Shown here: positions 1-10,977 of the stretch, piece after piece
Layout of the letters: every line of letters begins with the position of its first letter
Numbering within the stretch: position 1 is the stretch's first letter
Assembly: GCA_029990175.1 (NCBI GenBank)
Contig: JARKIP010000010.1
Span: 47,114,001 to 47,178,000 of the forward strand
Length of the DNA stretch: 64,000 bases
Source of the DNA: Petunia secreta
Taxonomy: Eukaryota; Streptophyta; Magnoliopsida; Solanales; Solanaceae
Direction of reading: 5' to 3'
Notes under the pieces: generated by a model
What the model saw: the letters and a program-made list of their open reading frames with translations, nothing else
Database searches by the model: none
Told to the model about the DNA's origin: nothing
Program-made: the position numbers and the translations under genes

Positions 1-1
1 T

Positions 2-43
2 GAGGCGCTCACTGCTGCTGTCCATGACTTTGACAGCTCCTAG
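2..43 (+). other. Possible 3' end of an upstream coding exon
   Basis: From base 2 the frame reads EALTAAVHDFDSS and stops at TAG (41-43). The residue mix looks like a genuine acidic C-terminus rather than random AT-rich sequence, but thirteen residues cannot identify a protein. The gene body would lie outside the window. Confidence 0.15.
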
Positions 44-1183
44 AGTTGAATTAGGAAACTCAGCTAAGTATACTGCGCTAAATCCTCCACAGGCAATCAA
101 CTTTGACCTTGAGAAGCTCATTGTCGACTTTTCCAACTCCATGCTAGTATATTTCCTCGACCCTGCAATTAGAAGTGTCAAATTTAGCCAATCAAGTATT
201 AAATATGGAGCTCGCCCGACTTTGAGTAGGTTAAGCTAGACATATATTATTGGCGAGTCAATTCGGGCATAACTTAAATTCACTCCTGTAAAAGTTTGGG
301 CCGATTTGAGTAGCTTATATAGTCCAAACGTCATAAACATAAAAAGAACGTTACTAAAATGTAGAAAAATTTTCCTTTCTGATGTTATTGCTTAAATATA
401 GTCTTGATCAATAAAACATATATAGGACTTATTTGCTAATTTTAAATGTTAATTGAAGAATTAAGTGATTAAGAGAGTGCTAGCATAAAAACAAACCCCA
501 TTTTGACTTTAAAATCTTAGCTCAACATGCTTTCCTGTCAACCCTACCTGACATTCGTGTGCAATGCAAGTTATCGTATTCATCGCATTCCACAGACGAA
601 ATACGGGCATCAATAACTCCGCAACGCCCTAGCTTGTATCCAAAGCACCTAAGGAAAGTCATAGCGGACACAAGAACAAGTAACGAAAAACACAAGGCAG
701 CGCTAGTTGCAATGGCAACTCTGTGGTCAATGACAAAGTTGTGCTTTTGTTGATCAACAAAGTTATGAATGCTTTCCATTGCCATGTGTGTGGGATATAT
801 ATAAAAGGGAAATGGATAATAAGCTAAGGCTTCAGTAGCATTGGCGGTGGGTAGAAGTATGGGCTGTGAAGGAACAAGGAAAGAGGTGAAAGAAGAGGAC
901 AATGACCAACACAAACATATAAAAAATATGAGAAGGGAAAGAGCAAGTCAGCCAAGAAGATCACCATCCACAGACAAAAAAAACTATTTTTATTCACATA
1001 CCCGTGTGGTTTCGAAACCTTCTTCTCGTTTGGCCCTTTTATTACTCTTACTGTTGGATGGTGAGGCTTCTATGTGAGTGCACTCCCAAAACTAGAGATC
1101 TATTTGAGGAGAAAAATTAAGATGTACTTCTAAAATACTACCCAGGCCCCGCTAATGATTAAAATGCAACATAGTTGGATAAT
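44..1183. other. Intergenic stretch, no firm gene
   Basis: I see no supported gene. The most gene-like item is the minus-strand frame at 522-914, listed separately. A good TATA-like string (TATATATAAAAG, about 793-804) precedes a short plus-strand frame at 859-1077 that is rich in charged residues with a leucine run. Neither has a recognisable domain. Confidence 0.4.
522..914 (-). CDS. Hypothetical small protein with one membrane-like segment
   Basis: Open frame of up to 130 codons. An internal ATG at 785 would give 87 residues. In the shorter form a hydrophobic stretch (ATSAALCFSLLVLVSAMTFL, about residues 23-42) looks like one transmembrane helix, followed by a cysteine-containing basic tail. 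I do not recognise a family. Nothing around it (splice sites, neighbouring exons) supports expression, and plus-strand frames overlap it. It may be chance. Confidence 0.15.
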   Translation of the reverse strand: MCWSLSSSFTSFLVPSQPILLPTANATEALAYYPFPFYIYPTHMAMESIHNFVDQQKHNFVIDHRVAIATSAALCFSLLVLVSAMTFLRCFGYKLGRCGVIDARISSVECDEYDNLHCTRMSGRVDRKAC

Positions 1184-1425
1184 TACTCCCTCCGTTTAAC
1201 TTTATGTGTCATAGTTTGACTCGGTACAATGTTTAAGAAATAAAGGAAGACTTTTGAAACTTTTATGGTGTAAAATAACACAAAAATGTTTGTGTGGTCT
1301 TAAATCGTTTCAGTAATGGCAAAAATGTAATTTTGAAGTTAAATTGTTACCAAATTTAGAATGCTGTCGTTCTTTTTAGAACAAAAGAATAAGGACATAC
1401 TGCTACATAAATTGGAACAGATATA
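1184..1425. mobile_element. Stowaway-like MITE (Tc1/mariner type), degenerate
   Basis: It begins TA-CTCCCTCCGTTTAACTTTATG and ends with a diverged inverted copy (complement reads CTATATCTGTTCCAATTTATG) followed by TA. The CTCCCTCCGT terminus, the size of about 240 bp, the flanking TA and the AT-rich non-coding body are typical of Stowaway-like plant MITEs. No coding capacity. Confidence 0.6.
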
Positions 1426-1449
1426 GTTTACCAAACTGCGGCAAGTTTA

Positions 1450-2040
1450 TAGGGAAATTTTCAAAAATAGGCAGCCCACTACCCAAAATTACAAACAAAA
1501 GGCCATATTTTTTTTTCATGCATAGCACCCACCCCTAAAATTACAAATTTTAGCACTCCTTCATAAAAAACACCCTAGCTATCAAATTTTTCCCTCCCCA
1601 GCCACTAAGCCACCGACAAACACCTTCCCCGCCAATAGTGTCATTACTTTTTTGTATTTTACTGAATTTATGTTGTTTATTGAGTCTAAATCATTGCTTT
1701 GGACAAGTTTATACACATAAATCTCCCTCTAAGAATTAAATTATACATGAATATACATATATAAATATGTAGCAATGAGAGAAATACAAAAATATACACA
1801 AAAAAAGTAAAAATTCATATAAACATCCTTAATATACAGATTTATTCACTCGCATATACACACTTATACAAATTTATACAATTTTATACATTGTATAAAT
1901 TTGTATAAAATTGTATAAACTTGTATAAACTTGCGGCGACTGCTATCTCGGGAAAAGGGTGACAGCTCGGATAAGATTCGAAAATATGGGTCATTTTTGG
2001 TAATTTTCGTCTTTTACTTGTCTTTTAGTGTAATTATCCC
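1450..2040. mobile_element. Small non-autonomous TIR element with an 18-bp palindrome
   Basis: The two ends (about 1450-1480 and 1985-2040) are loosely inverted: GAAATTTTCAAAAATAGG on the left against GAAAATTACCAAAAATGACC read from the right on the other strand. The interior holds an exact inverted repeat, TTATACAAATTTATACAA at 1864-1881 and its complement at 1891-1908, with a 9-nt loop. No open frame. Family uncertain, possibly MULE-like. Confidence 0.4.
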
Positions 2041-2861
2041 AAGTTTATATTCATGAGGGCCCATATGGATAAAGCAAAAGTACTACTCTGCTTTATCGCA
2101 TACTACCATGGATTAGACTGGATAATACCATGCTAAACTGACTGTAGTAGACACGAAATTTAAGTATGTCTATATACAAAGTTTAAGAAACAAAGAGGAA
2201 TTTGACACACACAACTAAAAGTGGATGAACAGAATACCAAAATCACCTTTGTACCAAACGGTTGGTTTTGTTACTTTTATATCCCTCAATGACAAAATAG
2301 AAATACAAACATTATGTATGTCTAACGAATAAATAAAAACGTCAGTCAAATTGAGACGAAAGGAGCATTGTACTAGTACTAGCGAATGGGAACATAGTTT
2401 TTCGGCAAAAAATTTCACCCAGTGCCCACTTACAAATATTTTAAGTAAATACCCTCCACACCATACCTCCTTATGAAAAGACTATTTTGCCCCCGACATA
2501 CTTAATTCACGCTGAACAGGTTTCTTTCTCTTTTTCCCCTTTCCTGGCTTCCTTCTACTTCTATGTGTGCTGGAGATTTGGGATTTTTTATTCTTTTTTT
2601 TCGTATATTTGTTCTATTATTTTTTCGTTATATTGTAATATTTATTTCGCATAATCATTCATCTGCATTTTGTTTTTTCCTATTATTTTTTTGTACTTAT
2701 TGTTTATATATTTATCTGTTAGTTTTTTCCATTTCGATCTATGATTGTTGAATTAAGTTTGAGGTTCATGTGGATTTTTTTACTTGTGTTTGCTTGATTC
2801 CGGTTTGAAGGTTTTTATTGCCTATGACTATTAGATATTCATGTCGTTGCATAGAGCTTAA

Positions 2862-3300
2862 AATCTTGACCATGGCCGAGAGTTGCATAGACTTTCTCTG
2901 CAAGTTGCTTATTGCAGTAGAATTTAGAGTCTTGGCTATTGCCAACACTTGCAGAGATGTTCTGTGTAAGTTGTCGCTTCCACAAGAACTTAGAGTCTTG
3001 GCTATTGCCAAGAATTGCATAGACTTTGCCTCTAACTTGTTCACTGCAGTAGAGGTAGAAGTCTTGGCAATTGCCAATACTCTTAGAGATTTTTAGTGTA
3101 AGGTCCCCCTTGCAGCAAAACTTAAAGTCTTGGCTATTGCCAAGAGTTGTAGAGACTTTCTCTGCAAGTTTTACACTACAATATAGGTAAAAGTCTTGGC
3201 AATTGTCAATATTTGCAGAGACTATTTGTACAAGTTGCCCCTTCCACTAGAGTTTAAAGAGTTGGCTATTGGCAATAGTTGTAGAGACTTTTTATGTAGT
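2862..3300 (+). repeat. Palindromic tandem repeat array, first block
   Basis: About six units, 60-66 bp apart, each with the core GTCTTGGCTATTGCCAA followed by a TTGCAGAGACTTTCTCTGCAAG segment that is itself self-complementary (CAGAGA...TCTCTG). The short frames that run through the array (such as 2818-3096) are products of the repeat and are not genes. Confidence 0.75.
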
Positions 3301-4253
3301 TTAGTCTTTTCATCAGTCATGCGTTCATTAGTTGTCATTGTATGTTTGTATATGGTCTTTTCATTATTGTTTCATTGTTTTGTTATTATGTGTTGTCATT
3401 GTTGTTTTTTAAAATTTTGCAGGTAATGGATATTGAATTTTCAATCTCCTGATCCTGATCATGTACATTTTGATGTGGTGGGATTTTATAAGTCAGCCAA
3501 GATCTTCTGATGAATTCCAAGAAAAAAAATATGATGTGGGCGATGAATTTTCAAATTTTCGTTTGTTATCTCCGCCTCAAGATGATCCGTGTAGTAGTCC
3601 AAATGAGACTTTTAGTACTACAAAAGAATTAGAGAAAGCTGTTGAGTAGTTTTTAATTACTTGTATTTCGTATATATCGTGTTTGTTGTGTTTATGTAAA
3701 CAAGTACACTTGAATATTTGATATTTTTGTTATTTTAAAGACTGAAGTTGCTTTGAATCGGTGAACTGGTAGTGTTGGCAATTGCAGGACTTCAAAGTAT
3801 TTTAGTTGTTGTGGGGTGAACACATTTAGATGGAAAGTCTTGCCAATGGGCAAGACTTGAATTCTAGTTAATTAATTCCAACTCTAATATTATATAATTA
3901 ATTTAAAATTGATAAATAATTCATGGAGGGTTGTGCTGGTAATGTGTTTGCCAAGACTTGGTGTTAATTTAGTTGTCAATACTATTGCCTATGGCAAGAT
4001 ATCAAGGCAAATTAACTATTTCTAATATTAAAGTCGATAAATAAGTTTTGGTAGGAAATATCTTACCCTTTGTCAAGACTTTACGTCAAGTTAAATTGAA
4101 TTGGTTATCTGTATGAGTGTAAAGTCTTGGCTATTGCCAATAGTTCAGTTTATTGATAATATTAACTTTCCAATCACGTTTGATTTTGAAAAATATTTAT
4201 AATCAATAACTGTCCTTCCTTTTGATGGAACGCCATGCTATGGTCAGCTTCAT

Positions 4254-4595
4254 TCACAAAGAAGCGGGATTTTCTGACATGTCAGTCCTTCTAATAACTT
4301 CTACTATGAAGCATAATTTTCTGAAATTCTCATCATTCTTCAGCAGATACATGCAAGTGATAAGTTCTTGATCATTTGTTACTATCATGCCTCTGCACCC
4401 TTCTAGATTCCTGTCAAACCTTATCTTTGTTTCACTTTCATCAGTGTTGATGGTTAGAGCATTACAAATTTCTTTTTCAAATACGTGGTAGCTTATTCCG
4501 TCTTTGAAAAGTATCAACTTTATATCATGGTTGATGTATTTGCTGTTTGCATCCCATTTCCCATTATAAGCTATATAAATGTAGCGAGTTGCCAT
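4254..4595 (-). pseudogene. MULE transposase N-terminal domain fragment
   Basis: An ATG at 4595 just downstream of a splice-acceptor-like TGTGCAG opens a frame of 113 residues beginning MATRYIYIAYNGKW. It aligns along its length with the N-terminus of the mudrA-like gene at 28.2-38.5 kb (shared start, NGKW, a KYI.H block, and a central LI.C.YL.KN block). This is the N-terminal region found upstream of the MuDR domain in plant MURA proteins. No zinc-finger, DDE or SWIM segments follow; a stop comes immediately and the palindrome arrays take over. It is evidence that the satellite-bearing element descends from a MULE. Confidence 0.6.
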
Positions 4596-4705
4596 AGTGC
4601 TAATCCTGCACATAATCAAGACGAATGATATGCTTAGAATTTCGTACCCAGATCGCTTTGATAGAAGCAGGATCATAGGTAAAAGTGATGCCCCTTGTGG
4701 GCTTA

Positions 4706-5352
4706 AGGTCTTGGGAAGAAATCTCTCCTAGGTGCCTATTGCACCAGAGCAGCAACTCTTGGCAATAGCCAATACTTGCAGAGACTTTGTCTGCAAGGAC
4801 CCCATTGCAACAGGGCTTTAAGTCTTGGCAATAGGGAAGAAGTGTCTATAAGGCCCTCATTGCACCAGAGCTGCAAGTCTTGGCTATTTCCAATACTTTA
4901 GAGATTTTCAGTGTAAATTTTCCTTTGCAGCAGAACTAAAAGTCTTGGCTATTGTCAAGACTTGCAGAGATTTTCTCCTGAAGTTGGCCATTGCAAGAGG
5001 GCTTAAAGTCTTGGCAATAGCCAAGCCCATCACACCAGAGCTTAAACTCTTGGCTATAAGCCAAGTGTTGCAGAGACTTTCTCTGCAAGTTGGCACTTGC
5101 AACAGGCCATAGAGTCTTGGCAATAGGCAAGAAGTGTATGTAGGGTGCTGATTGCACCAGAGCTTAAACTCTTGGCAATAAGCCAAGAGTTGCAGAGAAC
5201 TTTATCCTTGCAACATGGCTTAAAGTCTTGGCAATAACCAACAGTCCCTGACATGTGCTAATTGCAGCAGAACTGGAAGTCTTGGTAATGACCTAGACTT
5301 TTAGAGATTTTCTCTGCAAGTCCGCAAGGCAAAGTCTTGGCAATAGGCAAGA
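4706..5352 (-). repeat. Palindromic tandem repeat array, second block
   Basis: About ten to twelve units of the same family in the mainly reversed orientation, with cores such as CTCTTGGCAATAGCCAA and GTCTTGGCAATAGGCAAGA. Spacing alternates between roughly 40 and 67 bp. Overlapping minus-strand frames (4908-5254) merely translate the repeat. Confidence 0.75.
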
Positions 5353-5899
5353 CTTTTTTAGAATTTATAGACGTTCTGCAATTAATACAGATTAATTTTT
5401 TTTTTTTTACAATTACTGTAATCAATTTAATGTCATGTGTTTCTATACAGTATATTTTTTTTATTATTATGAATAAAAGTCATAGCTCGTTTGGTCTATA
5501 TAGAATTTTAAGCAAAGTTAAGCATAATACATATGAAATTATAAAGAAATTAATTGAAGTTTTAGTAAAATTCAATAGCAATTTGAAGAAATCTTACGTT
5601 GAATCTTCCCTTGAACGGAGCAATCTATAAAAGGAATGAGTTTTTAGAGTTTTCTTAATCGCGTGAATGGAGAAAAGGAAGGGGAGGGACTGAACAGGTC
5701 TTTTTATTGGTTGTGAGGGGTATCCGGAATAAGTTTCATTAAACTAATGGAGGACATTTTAGCTAAACCACTGTTTTTGAGGGTATTTTGGCAAAACATT
5801 GCTTCCCGTGTCATATTTTTGCAAATCAGTTGTTTTCCGGGGTAACTATTTATTTGTATCCAGTATTTACATCAATTAAGCACTTTTTTATTGCACGTC

Positions 5900-6035
5900 A
5901 GTATTCAGTACCTACATTAGAGCCCAACTTATTCAGATTCGCGACGAAAAGTCCCACATAGGGGGTAAAACGCTCCCTACCAATGGCGATTCCATTCACA
6001 AAAATCGAATCCAAAACCTCTGATTAAGAAATCAA
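5900..6035 (-). mobile_element. tRNA-derived SINE, minus strand
   Basis: The complement carries a GGATTCGA B-box-like string, then GGTAGGGAGCGTTTTACCCCC, a TGTGGGACTT block, GCGAATCTGAATAAGTTGGGCTC and AATGTAGGTACTGAATACTG. I recall this series as the body of a Solanaceae SINE family, but the family name cannot be confirmed here. No coding capacity. Confidence 0.5.
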
Positions 6036-6709
6036 TTAATTTAACTTTGATTATTAAGATTAAATAAAAATACACTTAACTTTGGCTATAAATGTAGATG
6101 TGCAAAACATACGTTACACATTTATTGAATTGATATAAACACTATATACGGTAAGATCATATACATCATGAAAGCACAAATGTAAGCACGAATGTAGAAG
6201 ATGGGAAGCTTCTTGTGGTCAACTCAATCTTCCTCTTTGATCTAGGCCTACCTGCAGAGGGCCCTCTCCCCGTGCGTATGGGCATCAGGTTCGTAGTATG
6301 TACGATGGATTCTGGATTTATTTTAGTTCGGTACAATTTAATATAAAATCCTTTCTTCTTCAAATTTTTTCCCTCTCTTTTTCATAGTTTTTTTTTTTCT
6401 TCTAATTTTCATGATTGAAGTACCAACCAAATCAAAAGTGCCTCAATGCATTCCTGACAAACATCTCGCACACAATTCTGGAATGCTAGATTATATGTTT
6501 GTACAAGCAGATCTAGTAAAAAAATCAGTTTTTTTTTTTTTTTTTTTTTTTTGGTTGTGTGTATCCTTTACGGATAAAAAAAAGAGAAATGAATTGAAGG
6601 AAGCCTAGCAAAATTACGTTTTGGGGATGTTGGATTCCTAGGTTTGATACCGGCATTAGTGACAAAACAATTAGTAAGTTACTATATTTCTTATCTAAGT
6701 ATTAGCGGG
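6036..6709. other. AT-rich spacer with poly-T tract
   Basis: No supported gene. It contains a T-run at about 6530-6552. The short frames 6166-6363 and 6411-6608 show no domain. Confidence 0.5.
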
Positions 6710-7330
6710 TAGGGGCGGATCCAGAATTTGGAAGTACGGGGTGCCATACTATTTTAAATGTAGACGTGTCGCTATTTATTTAGTCCAAATAGAATAAACA
6801 TTTGGTCGGTTTGATCAACTTTGCAATTCTGTTTGAGCTATGAAAAAGTTAATATAGACAAATTCATTAGACGATAAAAAAACTCCATAATTATGACGAA
6901 GAGGTTAGTCGTAGGAGAAGTCGGTCAAGGGAGGGTTGCTGAAAGAGATGAGAAGATATGAGAGAAGCGGGAAGGTTTGTTTGAAGCTAGGAGTAACTTA
7001 TTTTTTGCTTAAAAACAAAAAGAAAGTCAGCAATGCTTAATTAAAGAGAAAAATTCAACAATAAATAAGTTGAAAAGCTAGTATACAACTGCATTATCGG
7101 GGAGGCATGAGTCCTAAACAAAGGAATCCAAAAGAAAGTGTTAGCGAATGCAGCATCCAAGATTCAAACTCGGGTCCCTGGGAATAAAACTTTGAGCTTG
7201 CACCACTGGCACCATCCAGACCTTCAGTACAACAGGTGCCACAACTACTATTTAGCTTATTTGTGATACCTATATACATTTATATACATAGTTCACGGCA
7301 CCCGGTCCCCTCTACATAGATCCGCCTCGG
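6710..7330. mobile_element. Non-autonomous hAT-type element with 8-bp target duplication
   Basis: It is flanked by a perfect 8-bp direct repeat TTAGCGGG (6702-6709 and 7331-7338), the duplication size typical of hAT. The ends are inverted: TAGGGGCGGATCCAGAA on the left against CCGAGGCGGATCTATG read from the right, both followed by a GGGTGCC block. The 621-bp body has no transposase. Part of it (complement of about 7140-7240) contains TGGTGCCAGTGG and GAGTTTGAATC, like A and B boxes of a tRNA-derived SINE, so a SINE may be nested inside. Confidence 0.65.
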
Positions 7331-7338
7331 TTAGCGGG

Positions 7339-8610
7339 CAAAGTTATCTATTATCTAGGACGAGGACTAATCCTTGAATTAGGTAAGTGCATACTAAACA
7401 ACACATTTTTAAAGGAAAAAAAATTAAATAAATTTGGCAAATATGTCTACTATACAAGATGTGTGTGTTGGCCCTTTATGGAAATTATGTGATTTAGCCA
7501 CGAAAATTGTCGTAAACAGTGTGCTTTCTCTACCTACTGAGTTCCTGCTTAATCAAGAACAAGAGACAAAGTAATGTTTAATTGGGAATTTCAGATCAAT
7601 TAAATAGCCCTCAAAAGTTGGCAAAGGGTCCGTAGTTTAATTATTTTTGTACGATGTGCTCTATAACTGGTACGAGCAATAAATATGAAGAGATAAACTC
7701 TTTTCCCTGCAACTTACGCAACAACGGAGTACTAGTATTTACTAGTTTCATTTTTCATTCAAAGTTAACGATCAAACTCACACAAATACGAAATTCCCAG
7801 TTTGATGAACTTGAAGCCCTTCAATTAATGATTTCCGACTTTTTCGCTTTCATCTATCATTACAACATCATGGACCTGATCAATGCAATGGCTCGAAAGA
7901 GATAGTTGCTTCATCTTCAAAAAAGGAAAAGCATAACGATTTCATAGGACCAAAACTACAAATGCAACTGTCCTTCTAGCCTTTGTAACTAACGCACTTG
8001 AATTCAGTGCTTGTTTTGTTTGTATAACTTCTTTGCAAGTGAAGAAATAAATATTGAGTTTATCTCAATATCTAAAGCTAGTTTAATTTATGATGTGAAA
8101 ATATTTACGACCATATATAAAAGACGAACAATTTAACCCTCAATTAATGTGAGACATTTACACATCATTCGATGGCATGGAGATTAAGGGCCGAGACATG
8201 TTACGAGTGAGTTTTATATAAAATATTTTAGTTTTTGTTAATAACTACGTAGATAAATAATCAGATGACTACATACCAAATTAAATCCTACTCTTTTGAA
8301 GTGCAAAATCTGCTAAACTTTCACCCAAGTGGCTGTTCGGACGAAAGCTATTACACATAGTGCAGCTTCAATTAAGTATGTTAATCTGGAATTTTTTTTA
8401 GTTAGAATAAGCAACAGGAAGAGGCCTTTCTAAAATATGAATTACAGTAATCAAAAGAGCAGACAACAGCATTCCACCAGAATACAGAGGAACAAAATGC
8501 AATTTATATCCACCTTTCAGCATAGCCAATCGAAGCTAAAAGTATAAGATGTGTTAATGTTCTAGTAGATCAAACTACCAACTTTAGGCTAGATATTAAA
8601 TTTCCTAGGG
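7339..8610. other. Intergenic stretch, nothing recognised
   Basis: AT-rich sequence with no gene, RNA or repeat I can support. The 83-codon frame at 7654-7905 has no domain and no gene-like context. Confidence 0.45.
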
Positions 8611-8613
8611 CGA

Positions 8614-9166
8614 ATTGCAGAATTATGACACCTTAGGCTATGGTTGTATTTTTGACCCCACATAACAGTACTTTAGCAAAAATGGTTTCCGCTTGGTTTA
8701 ATGACTAAATTTTGAATGAAAATACCCCTATCACCCTATGAATCTTATAAGGACGCATGTATCCATACCCTTCCTTTCTCCATAAGTACTGCTTAAGAGG
8801 TGACACTTATCTTTGACCCCTCTTTCTTAGGCAACACTTGCTCTTGAATCTTACATTCTCCCAGATAAAATGTTGTCTGGGCAGCACTTGCCCCCTCAAA
8901 TCTCTTTCCTGTCCCAGATAAAGTATTGTCTAGGCAACACTTACCCTTTCAAATCTCTTTTCTCATTCTCCCGATAACTTGACGTGTTGGCTAGGCAATA
9001 CTTGCCACTTGATATCTTCCTAAGAAGCAGCACTTGCCAATATATAACTTGAAGTGTTGTCACGAACCAAGCGGAGCCTATTTTACTAAAACAATGTTAA
9101 ATAGGAACAAACTCTCATAATCAGTCAAATTTTAGGACACTGGGTGAAAGTTTTTGCAAGTTCACC
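8614..9166. mobile_element. Small MULE-like TIR element with its own palindromic motif
   Basis: The ends are inverted over roughly 100 bp. The clearest part is TAGCAAAAATGGTTTCCGCT at about 8673-8692 against TAGTAAAATAGGCTCCGCTT on the complement of about 9070-9090, both followed by GGTT. Between them are four or five units of 55-65 bp containing GGCAACACTTGCC or TGTTGTCTAGGCAACACTT, near-palindromes unlike those of the other two families in this window. No coding capacity. Confidence 0.55.
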
Positions 9167-9459
9167 ACTAAACATAAGCCGAAGGTTTACGAAAATACCC
9201 ATCAAAATCAAAATATTTACCCACCTCTACCTTAAGAATCATATTTACCGGTCCTGCCCATAAATTATTTACATGTCCTACCCATTCAGACTTGTATACC
9301 ATTATTTATACAGTATACCTTAAAGGTATACACCCATAAGGTATAACAAATGTATACAATAATAAATGGGTAGGTTGGGTAATTTCATGAGTAGTATAAA
9401 TTTTAATGGGTATGACTTGTAAATATTTTGAATTTCATGGGTATATAGTATAAAAAGTC

Positions 9460-9551
9460 GTAAAAATTTCGCGGGGAAGCCACTTTGACACCCGCTTTTT
9501 GATGCACAGCCTCTGTTCACAAATTCGCTGAGAATTAGCCACTAGGCGCAT
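9460..9551 (+). repeat. Left terminal inverted repeat of the giant MULE (degenerate)
   Basis: It reads GTAAAAATTTCG ... AAATTCGCTGAGAATTAGCC ACTA. The complement of 39612-39702 reads GTGAAAATTTGA ... AAATTCATTGAGAAATAGCC AATA, in the same order and at nearly the same spacing (92 against 91 bp). The match is patchy in the middle, so the pairing is an inference from two strong outer blocks. Confidence 0.5.
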
Positions 9552-10977
9552 TTTTTAAAAATAATAGTATAACGACGTCGTTTTATACCTTTTAAAAATT
9601 TTGGTTTTACCCTTCGTTATTTTTAACTTATTCAAGGTTTTTGTTTCTATTTTTGATACTGTGACTTTTGAATTCAATCAAAATACACGAACTCTCTTTC
9701 GAAATACACCAATTTCTTATTTTTGAGATTTTGAAGCTTTGTGTTTGGGTAAAAATTTTGTTTTGCTGTTTCGAATATTAAAGCAACTGTGTTTACTTCG
9801 CATTGTTATTTTTTAGATTTTGTACGGGTTATTGGGTTATTAGGTTATGATTTTATTTCAAAATTTTTTTAGATTTTCCATTGGAGTACAGTATAAGCTT
9901 TTGATTCCCTTTTAAATGGTGGAGTTTTTTTAAGGGCAACGCTTTTTTTTTTGTGAAACTCCTTGCCCCAGAACTATATACTGTGACCTTTTGTAGGGGA
10001 TAGACTGTTGCCCCATGATAAAAAATTGGGACTGTGTGTTTTTAACATGTACTTGTCCATTGTAAATGGTGGGTTATTTTTAAAGGGGCAGCAGTTTTTT
10101 TGTGAAACTCTTTTCCCCAGAACTATATACCGTGACTTTGTAGGGGATAGACTGTTGTCCCATGATAAAATACTGTTACTCTTTGTTTAACAAGTAGTTG
10201 TGTCCCAGTTCTAAATTATGGGACTTTGTATAACAAAGCATTCATAGTCCCCCAACACAAATACTGTGACTTTACACATGAAATACTTGTACCTCCAGCA
10301 CCAATGTCCTGGGGAAGTCAGTCTGTGGATGGGCCAACAAGCTTTTTGTGTGCCCCATCATAAATACTGGGACCCTTTGTTTAACAAGTGTTGTGCCCCA
10401 GTTCTAAAATATGGGACTTTGTATAACAAAGCATCATAGGCCCCCAGCACAAATACTGTGACTTTACCCACGAAGTACTCATGCCTCCATCACCAATGGC
10501 TGGGAAGTTAGTCTGAGGGAGGGGGTGGGCCACCAAGCTGTCCCCCAGCACAAACACTGTGACCTTGCACATGAACTACTTGTACCCCCAGCACTAATGT
10601 CTTGGGGAAGTCAGTCTGTGGATGGGCCAACAAGCTTTTTGTGTGCCCCATAATAAATACTGGACCCCTTTGTTTAACAAGTGCTTGTGTCCCAGCTCTA
10701 AAACATGAGACTTTGTATAACAAAGCATCATAGGCCCCCAGCACAAATACTGTGACTTTACTCACGAAGTACTCGTGCCCCTAGAACCAATGGCTGGGAA
10801 GTCAGCCTGAGGAGGGGTGGGCCAACAAGCCGTCCCCCAGCACAAACACTGTGACTTTGCACATGAACTACTTGTGCTCCCAGCACCAATGTCTGCAGGT
10901 TTTTTAGCTACAAGCATATAGGTGTTAATTTTTCTTTGTTTTATTTTAATACATGTGCTAATGTTACAACTATGGAG
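9552..10977 (+). repeat. Non-coding leader with CCCAG/CTGGG motif array
   Basis: From about 9960 to 10900 the motif recurs in two forms: CCCAGCACAAATACTGTGAC and CCCAGTTCTAAATTATGGGAC. There is a higher-order period of about 300 bp: GGGGAAGTCAGTCTGTGGAT occurs at about 10312 and 10612, each with the same neighbours, and a partial third unit ends near 10890. The frames on either strand here translate the repeat only. The array lies directly upstream of the ULP1-like gene and could contain its promoter. Confidence 0.7.

Larger units (their letters stand above)
2390..5845. mobile_element. Non-autonomous MULE-like element with palindromic satellite (left copy)
   Basis: This 3.4-kb unit shares both end regions with the unit at 40.13-42.13 kb. 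Both begin with ATATTTTAAGTAAAT then a CCCTC-rich stretch. Both end with GAGAAAAGGAAGGGGAGGGAC, a TTAAACTAATGGAGG block and a segment reading TTTGCAAATCAG. The ends are loosely inverted relative to each other. Inside are two arrays of a 50-67-bp repeat built around the palindrome CTTGGCTATTGCCAAG, and, on the minus strand between the arrays, a relic of the MULE transposase N-terminus. It has no catalytic domain, so it would need transposase in trans. Exact ends and target duplication were not resolved. Confidence 0.55.

Noticed and set aside
2766..5254. Several short frames on both strands repeating LAIAKT-, LWLIAKS- or CRDF-like peptides as a possible repeat protein
   Set aside because: They are translations of the palindromic satellite in several frames, with no constant frame and no start context.
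2862..5352. CRISPR-like look of regularly spaced palindromic repeats
   Set aside because: Repeat units are imperfect, intervening sequence is itself repeated, and the setting is a plant nuclear genome.
7654..7905. 83-codon frame as a small gene
   Set aside because: No domain, no promoter or splice context, and composition like the surrounding AT-rich DNA.
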